44,679 nucleotides of DNA from an uncultured Thomasclavelia sp. (GTDB taxonomy: Bacteria; Bacillota_I; Bacilli_A; Erysipelotrichales; Coprobacillaceae): contig CAJUOR010000007.1 in assembly GCA_910588165.1 (NCBI GenBank), forward strand, positions 1 to 44,679. Reading direction: 5' to 3'. This document shows positions 8,730 through 16,520 of this stretch, in pieces; position 1 is the first letter of the stretch; each line of letters begins with the position of its first letter. The notes beneath the pieces are model-generated. The model ran no database searches. It worked only from the letters and a program-made list of their open reading frames with translations, and was not told the origin of the DNA. Position numbers and translations under genes: made by a program.

Positions 8730-9648
8730 TGAACGTTTACGTGTGGAGCTTCCCGGATTATCATTAAAAAATCCAATCATTCCTGCCAGTGGTACTTTTG
8801 GTTTTGGTTATGAGTTTGAACGTTTTTATCATGTTGATGAATTGGGCAGCATCATGTTGAAAGGGACAACTGTTGAACCGCGTTTCGGTAATCCTTTACC
8901 ACGTATCGCCGAAGGACCTAGCGGTATGTTGAATGCCATCGGTTTACAAAACCCGGGTGTTGATGCGGTAATGAATGAAGAATTAGAAAAACTTCGTCCT
9001 TTATTCCGCGATAAAGTCATCGCTAATATTGCCGGCAGTTGTTTAGAAGATTATGTTGAAGTGGCTAAACGCATTTCAACACATGATATGGTAGGCGCCA
9101 TTGAAATGAATATCTCTTGTCCTAACGTTAAAGCAGGTGGAATTCAATTCGGAACAAATCCTGAAATGGCAGCCAAGTTGACTAAAGCTGTTAAAGAAGT
9201 GTCTAAGGTACCTGTTTATGTGAAGCTATCACCAAACGTAACAGATGTGGTGGCAATGGCTAAAGCCGTTGAAGCGGCAGGAGCTGATGGTATTACGATG
9301 ATTAACACGTTAATCGGTATGCGTTTTGATTTAAGAAGCGGAAAACCGATTATTACCAATAAAACGGGCGGTTGGTCAGGACCGGCGATTTTCCCGGTTG
9401 CCTTACGTATGATTTATCAGGTTTATCAAGCAGTTAATATTCCTATCATCGGAATGGGAGGCGTATCTTGTGCTGAAGATGTCATTGAAATGATGTCAGC
9501 CGGAGCAAGTGCTGTTGCAGTTGGGGCAGCCAACTTAGTTGATCCATACGCTTGTAAGAAAATTATTGATGATCTTCCAAAAGTGATGGACGATTTTCAT
9601 ATAAATAAATTAACAGATATTATCGGAAGGAGCCACAATTATGACTAA
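8722..9648 (+). CDS. pyrD: Dihydroorotate dehydrogenase B, catalytic subunit (class 1B)
   Basis: An FMN enzyme that oxidises dihydroorotate to orotate, acting with PyrK as a heterotetramer using NAD+. It is 308 residues long, a TIM-barrel protein. The class 1 catalytic cysteine is C133 in NISCPN. The substrate-loop sequence NAIGLQNPG is at 71-79, and the phosphate-binding end GMGGVSCAEDV and SAGASAVAVG are intact. Adjacent pyrK shows that this is the NAD-dependent 1B type rather than the fumarate-dependent 1A type. It overlaps pyrK and pyrF by eight bases each. Confidence 0.97.
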   Translation: MSNERLRVELPGLSLKNPIIPASGTFGFGYEFERFYHVDELGSIMLKGTTVEPRFGNPLPRIAEGPSGMLNAIGLQNPGVDAVMNEELEKLRPLFRDKVIANIAGSCLEDYVEVAKRISTHDMVGAIEMNISCPNVKAGGIQFGTNPEMAAKLTKAVKEVSKVPVYVKLSPNVTDVVAMAKAVEAAGADGITMINTLIGMRFDLRSGKPIITNKTGGWSGPAIFPVALRMIYQVYQAVNIPIIGMGGVSCAEDVIEMMSAGASAVAVGAANLVDPYACKKIIDDLPKVMDDFHINKLTDIIGRSHNYD

Positions 9649-10348
9649 CAGTAAAGTAATTATTGCCCTTGACTTCAAAAGCAAGGAAGACACAATCGCC
9701 TTCTTAGACAAGTTTGGCGATGAAAAGCTCTATGTCAAAGTCGGCATGGAAGCATTCTACGGACAAGGGATTGAATTGATTGAAGAAATCAATCGCCGTG
9801 GACACAGTATTTTCTTAGATTTAAAATGCCATGATATTCCTAATACCGTTAAATCGGCTATGCGTCAATTAGCGAAATTAGGTGTGAATATGGTTAATGT
9901 TCATGCTTCCGGCGGTGTAGCGATGATGAAAGCTGCAATTGACGGACTTGAAGAAGGCAAACAAGGTGAAAGCCGTCCATTATGTATCGCTGTTACTTGT
10001 TTGACTAGTTTAGATCAAGAGGTATTAGACAATGAATTGTTGATTCATGAACAATTGCCAGATGTTGTTTTACATTGGGCTAAAAATGCCAAAGCAGCCG
10101 GATTAGACGGTGCGGTATGTTCACCATTAGAATCAAAAGTAATTCATGAAAATTTAGGTATGGATTTCTTAACCGTTACACCGGGTATCCGTTTAGCTGA
10201 AGACAGCAAAGATGACCAAAAGCGTGTGACGACACCTACAATCGCTAAAGAATTAACTTCAAGCTATATTGTTGTTGGGCGTACGATTACAAATGCTCAA
10301 GATCCATTAGCAACATACCGCAAAGTTTATGAAGAATTTCAAGGATAA
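9641..10348 (+). CDS. pyrF: Orotidine-5'-phosphate decarboxylase
   Basis: Decarboxylates OMP to UMP, the final step of the pathway. The catalytic tetrad region LDLKCHDIPNTV lies at 59-70 (D60, K62, D65), and the C-terminal phosphate loop ends in YIVVGRTIT. The length of 235 residues is typical of the bacterial family. The start ATG overlaps the pyrD stop as ATGACTAA, behind a GGAAGGAG ribosome site. Confidence 0.97.
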   Translation: MTNSKVIIALDFKSKEDTIAFLDKFGDEKLYVKVGMEAFYGQGIELIEEINRRGHSIFLDLKCHDIPNTVKSAMRQLAKLGVNMVNVHASGGVAMMKAAIDGLEEGKQGESRPLCIAVTCLTSLDQEVLDNELLIHEQLPDVVLHWAKNAKAAGLDGAVCSPLESKVIHENLGMDFLTVTPGIRLAEDSKDDQKRVTTPTIAKELTSSYIVVGRTITNAQDPLATYRKVYEEFQG

Positions 10349-10360
10349 GGAGAAAAAATT

Positions 10361-10996
10361 ATGTCAAGAGAATCAATTGCAAAACATTTATTAGATATTA
10401 AAGCTGTTTTCTTAAGACCCAATGAACCATTCACATGGGCTAGTGGGATTAAATCACCTATCTATTGTGATAACCGTTTAACATTATCTTACCCAGAAGT
10501 CAGAAAAGATATTGAAGCTGAATTGGCAGCTTTAGTCAAAAAAGAATATCCTGAATGTGAATGTTTAATGGGAACTTCAACAGCAGGTATTCCTCATGCC
10601 GCACTGATGGCTGATATTTTAAATATGCCTATGGGTTATGTTCGTGGTGGGGCTAAATCTCATGGACGCAATAACCAAATCGAAGGTAAAGTTGTTCCCG
10701 GTATGAAGGTAGTAGTTGTAGAAGACTTAATTTCAACCGGTGGAAGCTCACTTGAATGTGTTGAGGCTTTAAGAGAAGCCGGCTGTGAAGTTTTAGGTTT
10801 AGTTGCTATTTTCACTTATGGTTTACCAAAAGCTGTTGAAAAATTCGGACAAGCGCAATGTTCATATCACACAATTACAGATTACGATACATTAGTTGAT
10901 GTTGCAGTTGAACAAAACTACATCGAAGCTAGTGATATGGAAAAATTAAAAGAGTGGAAAAAAGATCCAAGCGATGAATCTTGGATGAATAAATAA
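10361..10996 (+). CDS. pyrE: Orotate phosphoribosyltransferase
   Basis: Joins orotate to PRPP to give OMP. The PRPP-binding loop VVVVEDLISTGGSS is at 117-130, and the flexible catalytic loop GGAKSHGRNNQIEG at about 96-109. The length of 211 residues is normal. Last gene of the pyr operon, 12 bases after pyrF, followed directly by a strong terminator. The order pyrF-pyrE at the end is the same as in Bacillus. Confidence 0.97.
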   Translation: MSRESIAKHLLDIKAVFLRPNEPFTWASGIKSPIYCDNRLTLSYPEVRKDIEAELAALVKKEYPECECLMGTSTAGIPHAALMADILNMPMGYVRGGAKSHGRNNQIEGKVVPGMKVVVVEDLISTGGSSLECVEALREAGCEVLGLVAIFTYGLPKAVEKFGQAQCSYHTITDYDTLVDVAVEQNYIEASDMEKLKEWKKDPSDESWMNK

Positions 10997-11002
10997 CCTT
11001 AT

Positions 11003-11042
11003 AAAAAACGTATTTCTTATCGTTTGAGAAATACGTTTTTTT
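11003..11042 (+). terminator. Rho-independent terminator of the pyr operon
   Basis: A 15-bp perfect stem (11003-11017 with 11027-11041) with a nine-base loop, A-rich on the 5' side and ending in a T run. The A/T symmetry means it could work in both directions. Confidence 0.92.
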
Positions 11043-11103
11043 AGCGTATATGCCATAAAAATAAGGAAGAATGACAGCTCGTGTAGCGAAAGGGCGAAAA
11101 GTG

Positions 11104-11131
11104 TTGATGAAATGATAAAATATGTTATAAT
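11104..11131 (+). promoter_or_regulatory. Sigma-A promoter of the cadherin-like protein gene
   Basis: TTGATG (11104-11109), 16-base spacer, and a perfect TATAAT (11126-11131) preceded by TGT (extended -10). Confidence 0.75.
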
Positions 11132-11165
11132 AGAGGTGTGTGTTTTAAGCGAAAGGAGAACAATC

Positions 11166-13112
11166 ATGCCTTTGAAAAAAAGAAGATATATATTAGTGAC
11201 GCTTTTACTTTTATTTGTAAGCGTCTACTTACAACCGACAGTTGTTCATGCAAATCCCGACGCCTCAGAAACAGAAGTTTCTGAGGAAGAGGACACAAGA
11301 TTAGCACTTTTAAATATCAATGATGCCCCCTTGATGCCAGGTTTAAGCGATAATGTGAGTGCCTATACCGTTATATTGCCAAAAGGGACAACGTATGTTA
11401 ATATCTCTACCCAAACCGAAAGTTATTTATCATGGACAGAGGGTACAGGTGATTTTTACCTAAACGGTGATGAAGAAAGCACAGATTTTAAAATTACGGT
11501 TTATGCTTCTGACGGGTCATCACGCGAATATACAATTCATGTCTTATTCAATGATGGTCCTAATCTTCTGACAACACTAAACAATGAAACATTAGGGTTT
11601 GTAACATCTAATTTAAACAATTTGAATGTACCGGAAGGTTTTAAAAAGAAAAAGGGATCTTACCAAGGTAATTCGATTACTGTTTTCAGTAATGAGGCTT
11701 ATCCTTTTTCGTTAGTTTATTTGGAAAACAGTACCAAAAAAGCTGATTGGTATTGTTATCAGGACGGTGCGGTCACAAGTGTTTTCCGCAGTTTAGTCAT
11801 CAACAAAAATAAATACTACTATGCGGGAATTGATGAGGATAAGCAGTCGCAAAAGGGTTATACATTTAAAGAATTGAATGTTGTCGGCGAAAAGCTTAAT
11901 GGCTGGACTGTCAATGATGAAAGATACGCTTCTAAAATCATGTTATATTTATATGACAGTCAAGGAAAAGCCGATTATTACGTTTATGATACAGATAATC
12001 AAACGCTTGTCAATCGCGTTGAGTTAGAAGTCGGGTTCTCTAAAAATGAAAAAGCTTTTTGGCAATCGCCTTTATTTATTGCCGTCGCTATTGTAATCGT
12101 TATTGCAATTGCTTTTGCTTCAATTGCCTTGAATGCCAATCATAAACGTTCATTAAAAGAGAGAAAAGCCAAAGCGCCCGGTGCTCCTAAAGAAAAAGTC
12201 GAACTTGATCATACCGTTGAGTTGGTTAGAACTTCTAAGGTACGCATCTATGCTTCAAATGATGAATTAAGTTCGCCAAGAGCGGAAAAAGAAGAATTGA
12301 CTGAACAAAACATCATTTTAGAGGTTGAAGAAGAGAAGCCTTCAAAACCAGAGCAAGTCAATTTAAAAATTGAAGAAGTAATGATGGATGAAGATAAAGC
12401 AGTTGCCTTAGTCGAAGAAATCGGTGAGGCGATTATCAGTGTTGAAAATGAATCTAGCCGTGAAGAAGAACCATTATTAACTCAAACGACTGATGAAAAG
12501 GCGGAAGCTTTAGAAATGGTAAGTGAGAAAAGTGAAAATCAACCTGCGGAACCATTACCTTTAGATACGCCACAAACACCGATGACTAAAAAAGTTTACA
12601 ATAATGCCTTAGCTCAAATAAAGAATTTGAGAGAACAGCTTGAAAAGATGCAAAAGTCAGCTAAAAAAGCTGATGAAGCGGACGTTGTCGAAAAGACTAA
12701 GACAAACGAAGTTGTGCATATTAAGGTTGAAGTAGACAAACAACCGCCAAAGAAGTCATTCAAAGAGATTACCGGTGAAAAACAAGTTGCGTTCAAGCAC
12801 TTTGTCAACGATAAGCAAAAAGCGTTGAAGGGCTTCATAGATGAAAAGAAAAAAGCCTTTGAAGAAAAACAAAAATTATCAGAAGAAAAGAAAGCACAAG
12901 AAAAACAGAAGCAGCTTGAAGCTAAAAAAGAGAAAGAAAAGCTTGCCCAAGAGGTTGTGCCTGAATTAAAAGTTGAACAAAAAGTAGAAGATACAGCTGA
13001 ATCTATTGAAAATTATATGGACGATATTCCGATGATTGATGATGAAGCTTCTATGTTTGAGATTCAAGAATATATTGATAATCTGTTCTATTCTAATCAG
13101 AAGAAAAATTGA
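11166..13112 (+). CDS. Single-pass membrane protein with cadherin-like beta-sandwich ectodomain and long charged cytoplasmic tail
   Basis: A 648-residue protein not assigned to a named gene. Order: signal-type hydrophobic N-terminus (about 5-30); a domain at roughly 40-130 with the pattern of cadherin-like beta-sandwich repeats (LALLNINDAPLMPGLSDN ... Y-T-V ... ASDGSSREYTIHV); a second ectodomain of unknown type to about 295; one membrane helix at 301-325; then a 320-residue cytoplasmic tail. The tail starts basic, becomes Glu-rich, and has Lys/Glu/Gln-rich stretches likely to form coiled coils (about 475-510 and 535-620), ending in an acidic segment. The ATG at 11166 follows AAAGGAGA; an upstream in-frame start at 11112 has no ribosome site. 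It forms its own transcription unit. A surface-to-cytoplasm scaffold or sensor role is only a guess. Confidence 0.8.
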   Translation: MPLKKRRYILVTLLLLFVSVYLQPTVVHANPDASETEVSEEEDTRLALLNINDAPLMPGLSDNVSAYTVILPKGTTYVNISTQTESYLSWTEGTGDFYLNGDEESTDFKITVYASDGSSREYTIHVLFNDGPNLLTTLNNETLGFVTSNLNNLNVPEGFKKKKGSYQGNSITVFSNEAYPFSLVYLENSTKKADWYCYQDGAVTSVFRSLVINKNKYYYAGIDEDKQSQKGYTFKELNVVGEKLNGWTVNDERYASKIMLYLYDSQGKADYYVYDTDNQTLVNRVELEVGFSKNEKAFWQSPLFIAVAIVIVIAIAFASIALNANHKRSLKERKAKAPGAPKEKVELDHTVELVRTSKVRIYASNDELSSPRAEKEELTEQNIILEVEEEKPSKPEQVNLKIEEVMMDEDKAVALVEEIGEAIISVENESSREEEPLLTQTTDEKAEALEMVSEKSENQPAEPLPLDTPQTPMTKKVYNNALAQIKNLREQLEKMQKSAKKADEADVVEKTKTNEVVHIKVEVDKQPPKKSFKEITGEKQVAFKHFVNDKQKALKGFIDEKKKAFEEKQKLSEEKKAQEKQKQLEAKKEKEKLAQEVVPELKVEQKVEDTAESIENYMDDIPMIDDEASMFEIQEYIDNLFYSNQKKN

Positions 13113-13127
13113 TAAATTATATTAGAC

Positions 13128-13159
13128 GACGGATATACTTTTGAAGATATCCGTCTTTT
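13128..13159 (+). terminator. Terminator after the cadherin-like gene
   Basis: Nine-bp stem GACGGATAT (13128-13136) with ATATCCGTC (13147-13155), ten-base loop, followed by TTTT. Confidence 0.85.
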
Positions 13160-13201
13160 ATATTGAAAAATGCTAGTTTTAAAGCGATTTGTCTTAATAT
13201 G

Positions 13202-13229
13202 TCACATTTTGTCGAATTTGTGTTATAAT
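13202..13229 (+). promoter_or_regulatory. Extended -10 promoter before the 44-codon ORF
   Basis: A perfect TATAAT at 13224-13229 preceded by TGT gives an extended -10 element. The -35 near 13201-13207 (TCACAT/GTCACA) is weak, which the extended -10 may offset. It lies about 30 bases ahead of the mini-ORF. Confidence 0.65.
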
Positions 13230-13259
13230 GAAGACGTTAGATAGGTAGAAAGGAAGAAA

Positions 13260-13394
13260 ATGTCTGAAACACTTTATTCTATTCATTTACCTGATGGGCA
13301 AGAAAAGCTAGACTATCTTGTTTTGATAATGGGGAGTGTTATTTGTGTAATTCTTTTAAAAAGACAAGAAATGACATCTTCATTGATTAACTAG
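13260..13394 (+). CDS. Small putative membrane protein (44 aa), unknown function
   Basis: A short ORF starting ATG at 13260 behind the strong ribosome site AAAGGAAG, encoding MSETLYSIHLPDGQEKLDYL, then a hydrophobic segment VLIMGSVICVILL (about 21-33), then a polar tail ending SSLIN. It sits in a complete miniature transcription unit: an extended -10 promoter 30 bases upstream and a terminator whose stem includes the TAG stop. No family is recognised. Possibilities are a small membrane regulator, a type I toxin-like peptide, or a chance ORF inside a small RNA. The strong ribosome site and the stop placed exactly at the terminator favour translation. It lies between the cadherin-like gene and mazF. 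Confidence 0.55.
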   Translation: MSETLYSIHLPDGQEKLDYLVLIMGSVICVILLKRQEMTSSLIN

Positions 13395-13416
13395 CAGGGA
13401 TTTTAACCCTGCTTTT
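13393..13416 (+). terminator. Terminator of the 44-codon ORF unit
   Basis: AGCAGGG (13393-13399) pairs with CCCTGCT (13407-13413) across a seven-base loop, followed by TTTT. The TAG stop codon (13392-13394) overlaps the base of the stem. Confidence 0.85.
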
Positions 13417-13469
13417 AGTATTATTTTCCCTTATGCTTCATATAGTAGGATAGGAAGTGTGGGGATGAT

Positions 13470-13808
13470 ATGAATATTGTAAGAGGAGAAGTCTATTATG
13501 CTGATCTATCACCTGTTATCGGCAGTGAACAAGGGGGATATCGACCGGTTTTGGTTGTCCAGAATAATAAAGGTAATCGCTTTTCGACAACTGTAATCGT
13601 TGCGCCGATTTCTTCAAAATTAACGAAAAATCACTTACCGACCCATGTTGTCATTGAATTGGAGGGCTTGCAGAAAAAGTCTGTGATCCTTTTAGAACAG
13701 TTACGCACAATCGATAAAAAACGTATTCGTGAAAAGGTTGGTAAAGTCAATGAAGCAATGATGCAAGAGGTTAATATGGCGATGAGGACAAGTTTAGATT
13801 TAATATGA
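13470..13808 (+). CDS. mazF: MazF/PemK-family endoribonuclease toxin
   Basis: A 112-residue protein closely following Bacillus MazF (NdoA), a sequence-specific mRNA interferase. RGEVYYADLSPVIGSEQGG opens the fold, Arg25 matches the catalytic arginine of Bacillus MazF, and the ILLEQLRTIDKKRI segment forms the dimer/RNA surface. By direct residue count the catalytic Thr48 of Bacillus MazF is Ser48 here, which keeps the hydroxyl. The start follows GTGGGGATGAT. No MazE-like antitoxin gene is found directly upstream: the preceding unit is the 44-codon ORF, which has no ribbon-helix-helix or AbrB pattern. A weak TATAGT at 13441-13446 may be the -10. Confidence 0.9.
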   Translation: MNIVRGEVYYADLSPVIGSEQGGYRPVLVVQNNKGNRFSTTVIVAPISSKLTKNHLPTHVVIELEGLQKKSVILLEQLRTIDKKRIREKVGKVNEAMMQEVNMAMRTSLDLI

Positions 13809-13812
13809 TGAT

Positions 13813-13841
13813 GGAAACAAATAATATTGTTTTCTTTTTTT
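13813..13841 (+). terminator. Terminator after mazF
   Basis: GGAAACAA (13813-13820) pairs with TTGTTTTC (13827-13834), one G-T pair, six-base loop, followed by seven T. The next gene has a TATAAT at 13854-13859, so this separates the two units. Confidence 0.65.
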
Positions 13842-13878
13842 CTTTAAATCAAGTATAATAGAACCATGAGGTGATTTT

Positions 13879-14676
13879 ATGGTAAAAAATATAATTAAAA
13901 CGGCTAAAGAAATGGCGTATGCTTATCGCAAGATATTGTTGCCGGTGTTTCTTTTTTTAAGTGTTTTGGAGCTTTGGAAATCCATGGGACTGCAATTAGG
14001 TCTTTTAGGTGTTATCTTAATGATAACGTTTATTGCGATTGGACATGCCGAGGTTATGGTGGGTTTGAAAATGACCGGGCAAAGTCATGAACCCTTAGAT
14101 ATTCGTAAAGATGCTTATTGTGGTATTTATCGCATCAAAGAATTGTTTAGCACTTACGCATGGATGGAAGTAGCGGTTATTGCGTTTTTAATGGGAGCTT
14201 TCTCTATCTTTTTTTTAGTGGCTTTCAGTCAGGAAGGAATTTCTTTTTGGCAAGACATCAGACAGCAGATTATCACCGAACAACAATATGGTATTTCAAT
14301 TACGGCTAATCAGTTGATATCGTGGATAGCGATTTTGATGGTTGTGGTAGATGTTGTTGTCGGCTATCTTGTCAATTGTTTATTCTTCTTAGCGCCTTAC
14401 TACTTAGAAACGCAACAAGTTAAAGGTTTAGCTGCTTTAAAAATGGCAGTGAAGAATGCTAAAGGGCATTGGCGTCAAATATTTTCTTTGCAGACGCATT
14501 ATTACGTCATGATTATCTTTTTTAGCTGTTTGAATTATTTAGTGACCGTATATATTAGTTCATTGTTTTTATCATTAGCTATTTCAATTGGCTTGTTGGT
14601 GTTAGAAATTCATACATATCGTATGGAATACGCTATTTCCAAAGCATTATTGTTTAAGGAGATTGAGAACGCATGA
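13879..14676 (+). CDS. Polytopic membrane protein of unknown function
   Basis: A 265-residue protein I do not recognise. It has about six hydrophobic segments (roughly 19-33, 38-57, 96-118, 143-178, 205-225, 227-245) separated by basic loops, with a short cytoplasmic N-terminus rich in Lys. No enzymatic motif was seen. The layout resembles integral membrane proteins of the DUF975 kind, but I cannot establish this. It starts at an ATG behind GAGGTGATTTT, and its stop overlaps the start of a CPBP-family protease by four bases (ATGA), so the two are translated together and may act together. A TATAAT at 13854-13859 is the likely -10. Confidence 0.8.
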   Translation: MVKNIIKTAKEMAYAYRKILLPVFLFLSVLELWKSMGLQLGLLGVILMITFIAIGHAEVMVGLKMTGQSHEPLDIRKDAYCGIYRIKELFSTYAWMEVAVIAFLMGAFSIFFLVAFSQEGISFWQDIRQQIITEQQYGISITANQLISWIAILMVVVDVVVGYLVNCLFFLAPYYLETQQVKGLAALKMAVKNAKGHWRQIFSLQTHYYVMIIFFSCLNYLVTVYISSLFLSLAISIGLLVLEIHTYRMEYAISKALLFKEIENA

Positions 14677-15383
14677 TTTCACTTACCAAAAAAGAAAAGT
14701 TATTAAGTCTATTGTTTTTTTTACCCTTCTATTTCATATTTGGCAGATATGTTCTGTCTTATCTTTTCATGTTGCTAATCGAGTTGTTGGCTATTCCTAT
14801 AACGAAAGACATCATAAATGCTTGGTTTAATTTATTTTTTGATGGTATTTTGGTAATCATCGGTCTTTTCTGTTTTAAAGATTATTTAAGCCAAAGTATA
14901 AAGAAGGCTCAAGGGAAATGGGGTAGAATTATTTTATGGTCATTGACCATTGGCTTTGTTGTTTTATATTTAGTTAATATTGTTTCAGGCATGATTGTTA
15001 CAATCATTAGTCAAGGGGCTACAAGTACTAACCAAAATATGATTGTGCTGATGAGTCGTTTAGCTCCTTTCCCTATGATCGTATCATCTGTCATTTTAGC
15101 ACCGATATTAGAAGAATTAGTATTTCGTGTCGGTATTTTTCAAAATCTTTACGATTGGAATAAAGCATTAGCTTATTTATGTTCCGGCTTAACTTTTGGA
15201 ATGGTTCATATTTTGGGTGGACTTTTAAATGGGGATTTTCAACAGCTATTGTTTTTATTTCCTTATGGTCTATTAGGTATGGTTTTTTGTGCTATTTATG
15301 AGAAAAAACAATCGATATTTGTACCTATACTTGTTCATGCTGCCAATAACCTATTGTCCATGTTAATCATTTTCTTTCTGTAA
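14673..15383 (+). CDS. CPBP family intramembrane metalloprotease
   Basis: A 236-residue membrane protein with the three CPBP (Abi/Rce1-like) motifs: EELVFR at 147-152, FGMVH at 175-179 and HAANN at 222-226. These supply the glutamates and histidines of the intramembrane active site. Members of the family process prenylated proteins in eukaryotes and bacteriocins or unknown substrates in bacteria; the substrate here is unknown. Hydrophobic segments cover most of the chain. Its start overlaps the stop of the preceding membrane protein, and a terminator that overlaps its own stop codon ends the unit. Confidence 0.88.
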   Translation: MISLTKKEKLLSLLFFLPFYFIFGRYVLSYLFMLLIELLAIPITKDIINAWFNLFFDGILVIIGLFCFKDYLSQSIKKAQGKWGRIILWSLTIGFVVLYLVNIVSGMIVTIISQGATSTNQNMIVLMSRLAPFPMIVSSVILAPILEELVFRVGIFQNLYDWNKALAYLCSGLTFGMVHILGGLLNGDFQQLLFLFPYGLLGMVFCAIYEKKQSIFVPILVHAANNLLSMLIIFFL

Positions 15384-15408
15384 TCGGATAGTTTTATCCG
15401 ATTTTTTT
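15382..15408 (+). terminator. Terminator after the CPBP protease gene
   Basis: Nine-bp stem AATCGGATA (15382-15390) with TATCCGATT (15395-15403), GTTT loop and a run of seven T. Confidence 0.92.
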
Positions 15409-15458
15409 GTTCTATTTTGTTTATGAAAGACTATAAATGAATGAGAGGAGGAAAATGC

Positions 15459-16520
15459 ATGCAACGATTATATTTTGAAAAACAGATTGATTTAAATCAT
15501 GCACTTCAAGAATTGATTTCAATTTCCGTCAATGAGAATTTGAATTATGAAGATGATATAGAGGGACGTAGAGCCAAAGGGGAATTAGAGGTTGTCGGTG
15601 AATATTTAAATGAGGGGCAAAGGGAACGTTTTACTGATGCAATTGAAATAGATGTTTTAGCACCGTTTAACCGTTTAGAAGATGGTGAAGCATTTCGTTT
15701 AGAAATTCAAGATTTTGATTATCATATTCAAACCGGGGACTTAAATCTTGAAATTCAAGTCATTGCCTATGGTGTAGGTGAAAAAAAGGAACGTCATATT
15801 CTAGTTGATGAAACGTTTAATGATGAAGCAGCTTTACTTGAAGAAATTCAAAGCCTTGTTTCTAAACAAGAATTGGTTTCAAATATTGAAGCTTCTTTGA
15901 ATGCCTTTGATAATCAACAAGAAATTGTAACAGAACCAAAAGAAATTTTAGAAGCTGTTATGCCAAGTGAAGCCATAGATGAAAATAGCGATGAAGTCAT
16001 TAGTGAAAAGAGCGTGGAAGATTTATTGCAAGAGGATTTTGAAACGGCGGTAGAGCGAGAAGAAATTGAGGTAGCTGATTCTTTCACTGAGGATGACTTA
16101 AATGAACCTAATGAGGTAGTTGCCAATGTGGATAATGAAACCGTCGCAAATGAGGCGGCTGATGAAGTTTCAAGTGAAGAAGGCGTAGTTGAAGTTTTAT
16201 CTAAAGATAATGATTTGGCAGTAGAAACACCTATAGAGGAAAATTCTAGCGAACAGACAATAGAAACATCAAGTAGTCAACAAGAAGTTTCTGAATTGAA
16301 AGAAGATGATGATTGGCAAGAAAGTGAAAGTGTTGATGTTGAAGACTTATTTGATGATGATGCGATGGCTTTTGTTACTTATCCTATTTATGTGGTTAGA
16401 GAAAATGATAGCTATGAGGTCATTGCCCAAAAATACCAAATGGACGCGGACGAATTGATGGCTTATAATCAGCACGTTGCTTTAACGGCACATCAACTGT
16501 TAGTTATTCCGCCACGATGA
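15459..16520 (+). CDS. spoVID: SpoVID-like spore coat morphogenetic protein with C-terminal LysM
   Basis: In Bacillus, SpoVID directs encasement of the forespore by coat proteins. This 353-residue protein has the same plan. An N-terminal domain (about 1-125) includes ELISISVNENL and GELEVVGEYL, matching the SpoVID N-terminus. A long, low-complexity, very acidic linker (about 130-300, rich in Glu, Asp, Ser, Val) follows, and the C-terminal LysM module is at about 308-353 (YVVRENDSYEVIAQKY ... LLVIPPR). It is much shorter than the Bacillus protein, mainly in the linker. The ATG at 15459 follows GAGGAGG; the in-frame ATG at 15441 lacks a site. The next genes, ysxE then valS, keep the Bacillus order. 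Confidence 0.83.
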   Translation: MQRLYFEKQIDLNHALQELISISVNENLNYEDDIEGRRAKGELEVVGEYLNEGQRERFTDAIEIDVLAPFNRLEDGEAFRLEIQDFDYHIQTGDLNLEIQVIAYGVGEKKERHILVDETFNDEAALLEEIQSLVSKQELVSNIEASLNAFDNQQEIVTEPKEILEAVMPSEAIDENSDEVISEKSVEDLLQEDFETAVEREEIEVADSFTEDDLNEPNEVVANVDNETVANEAADEVSSEEGVVEVLSKDNDLAVETPIEENSSEQTIETSSSQQEVSELKEDDDWQESESVDVEDLFDDDAMAFVTYPIYVVRENDSYEVIAQKYQMDADELMAYNQHVALTAHQLLVIPPR

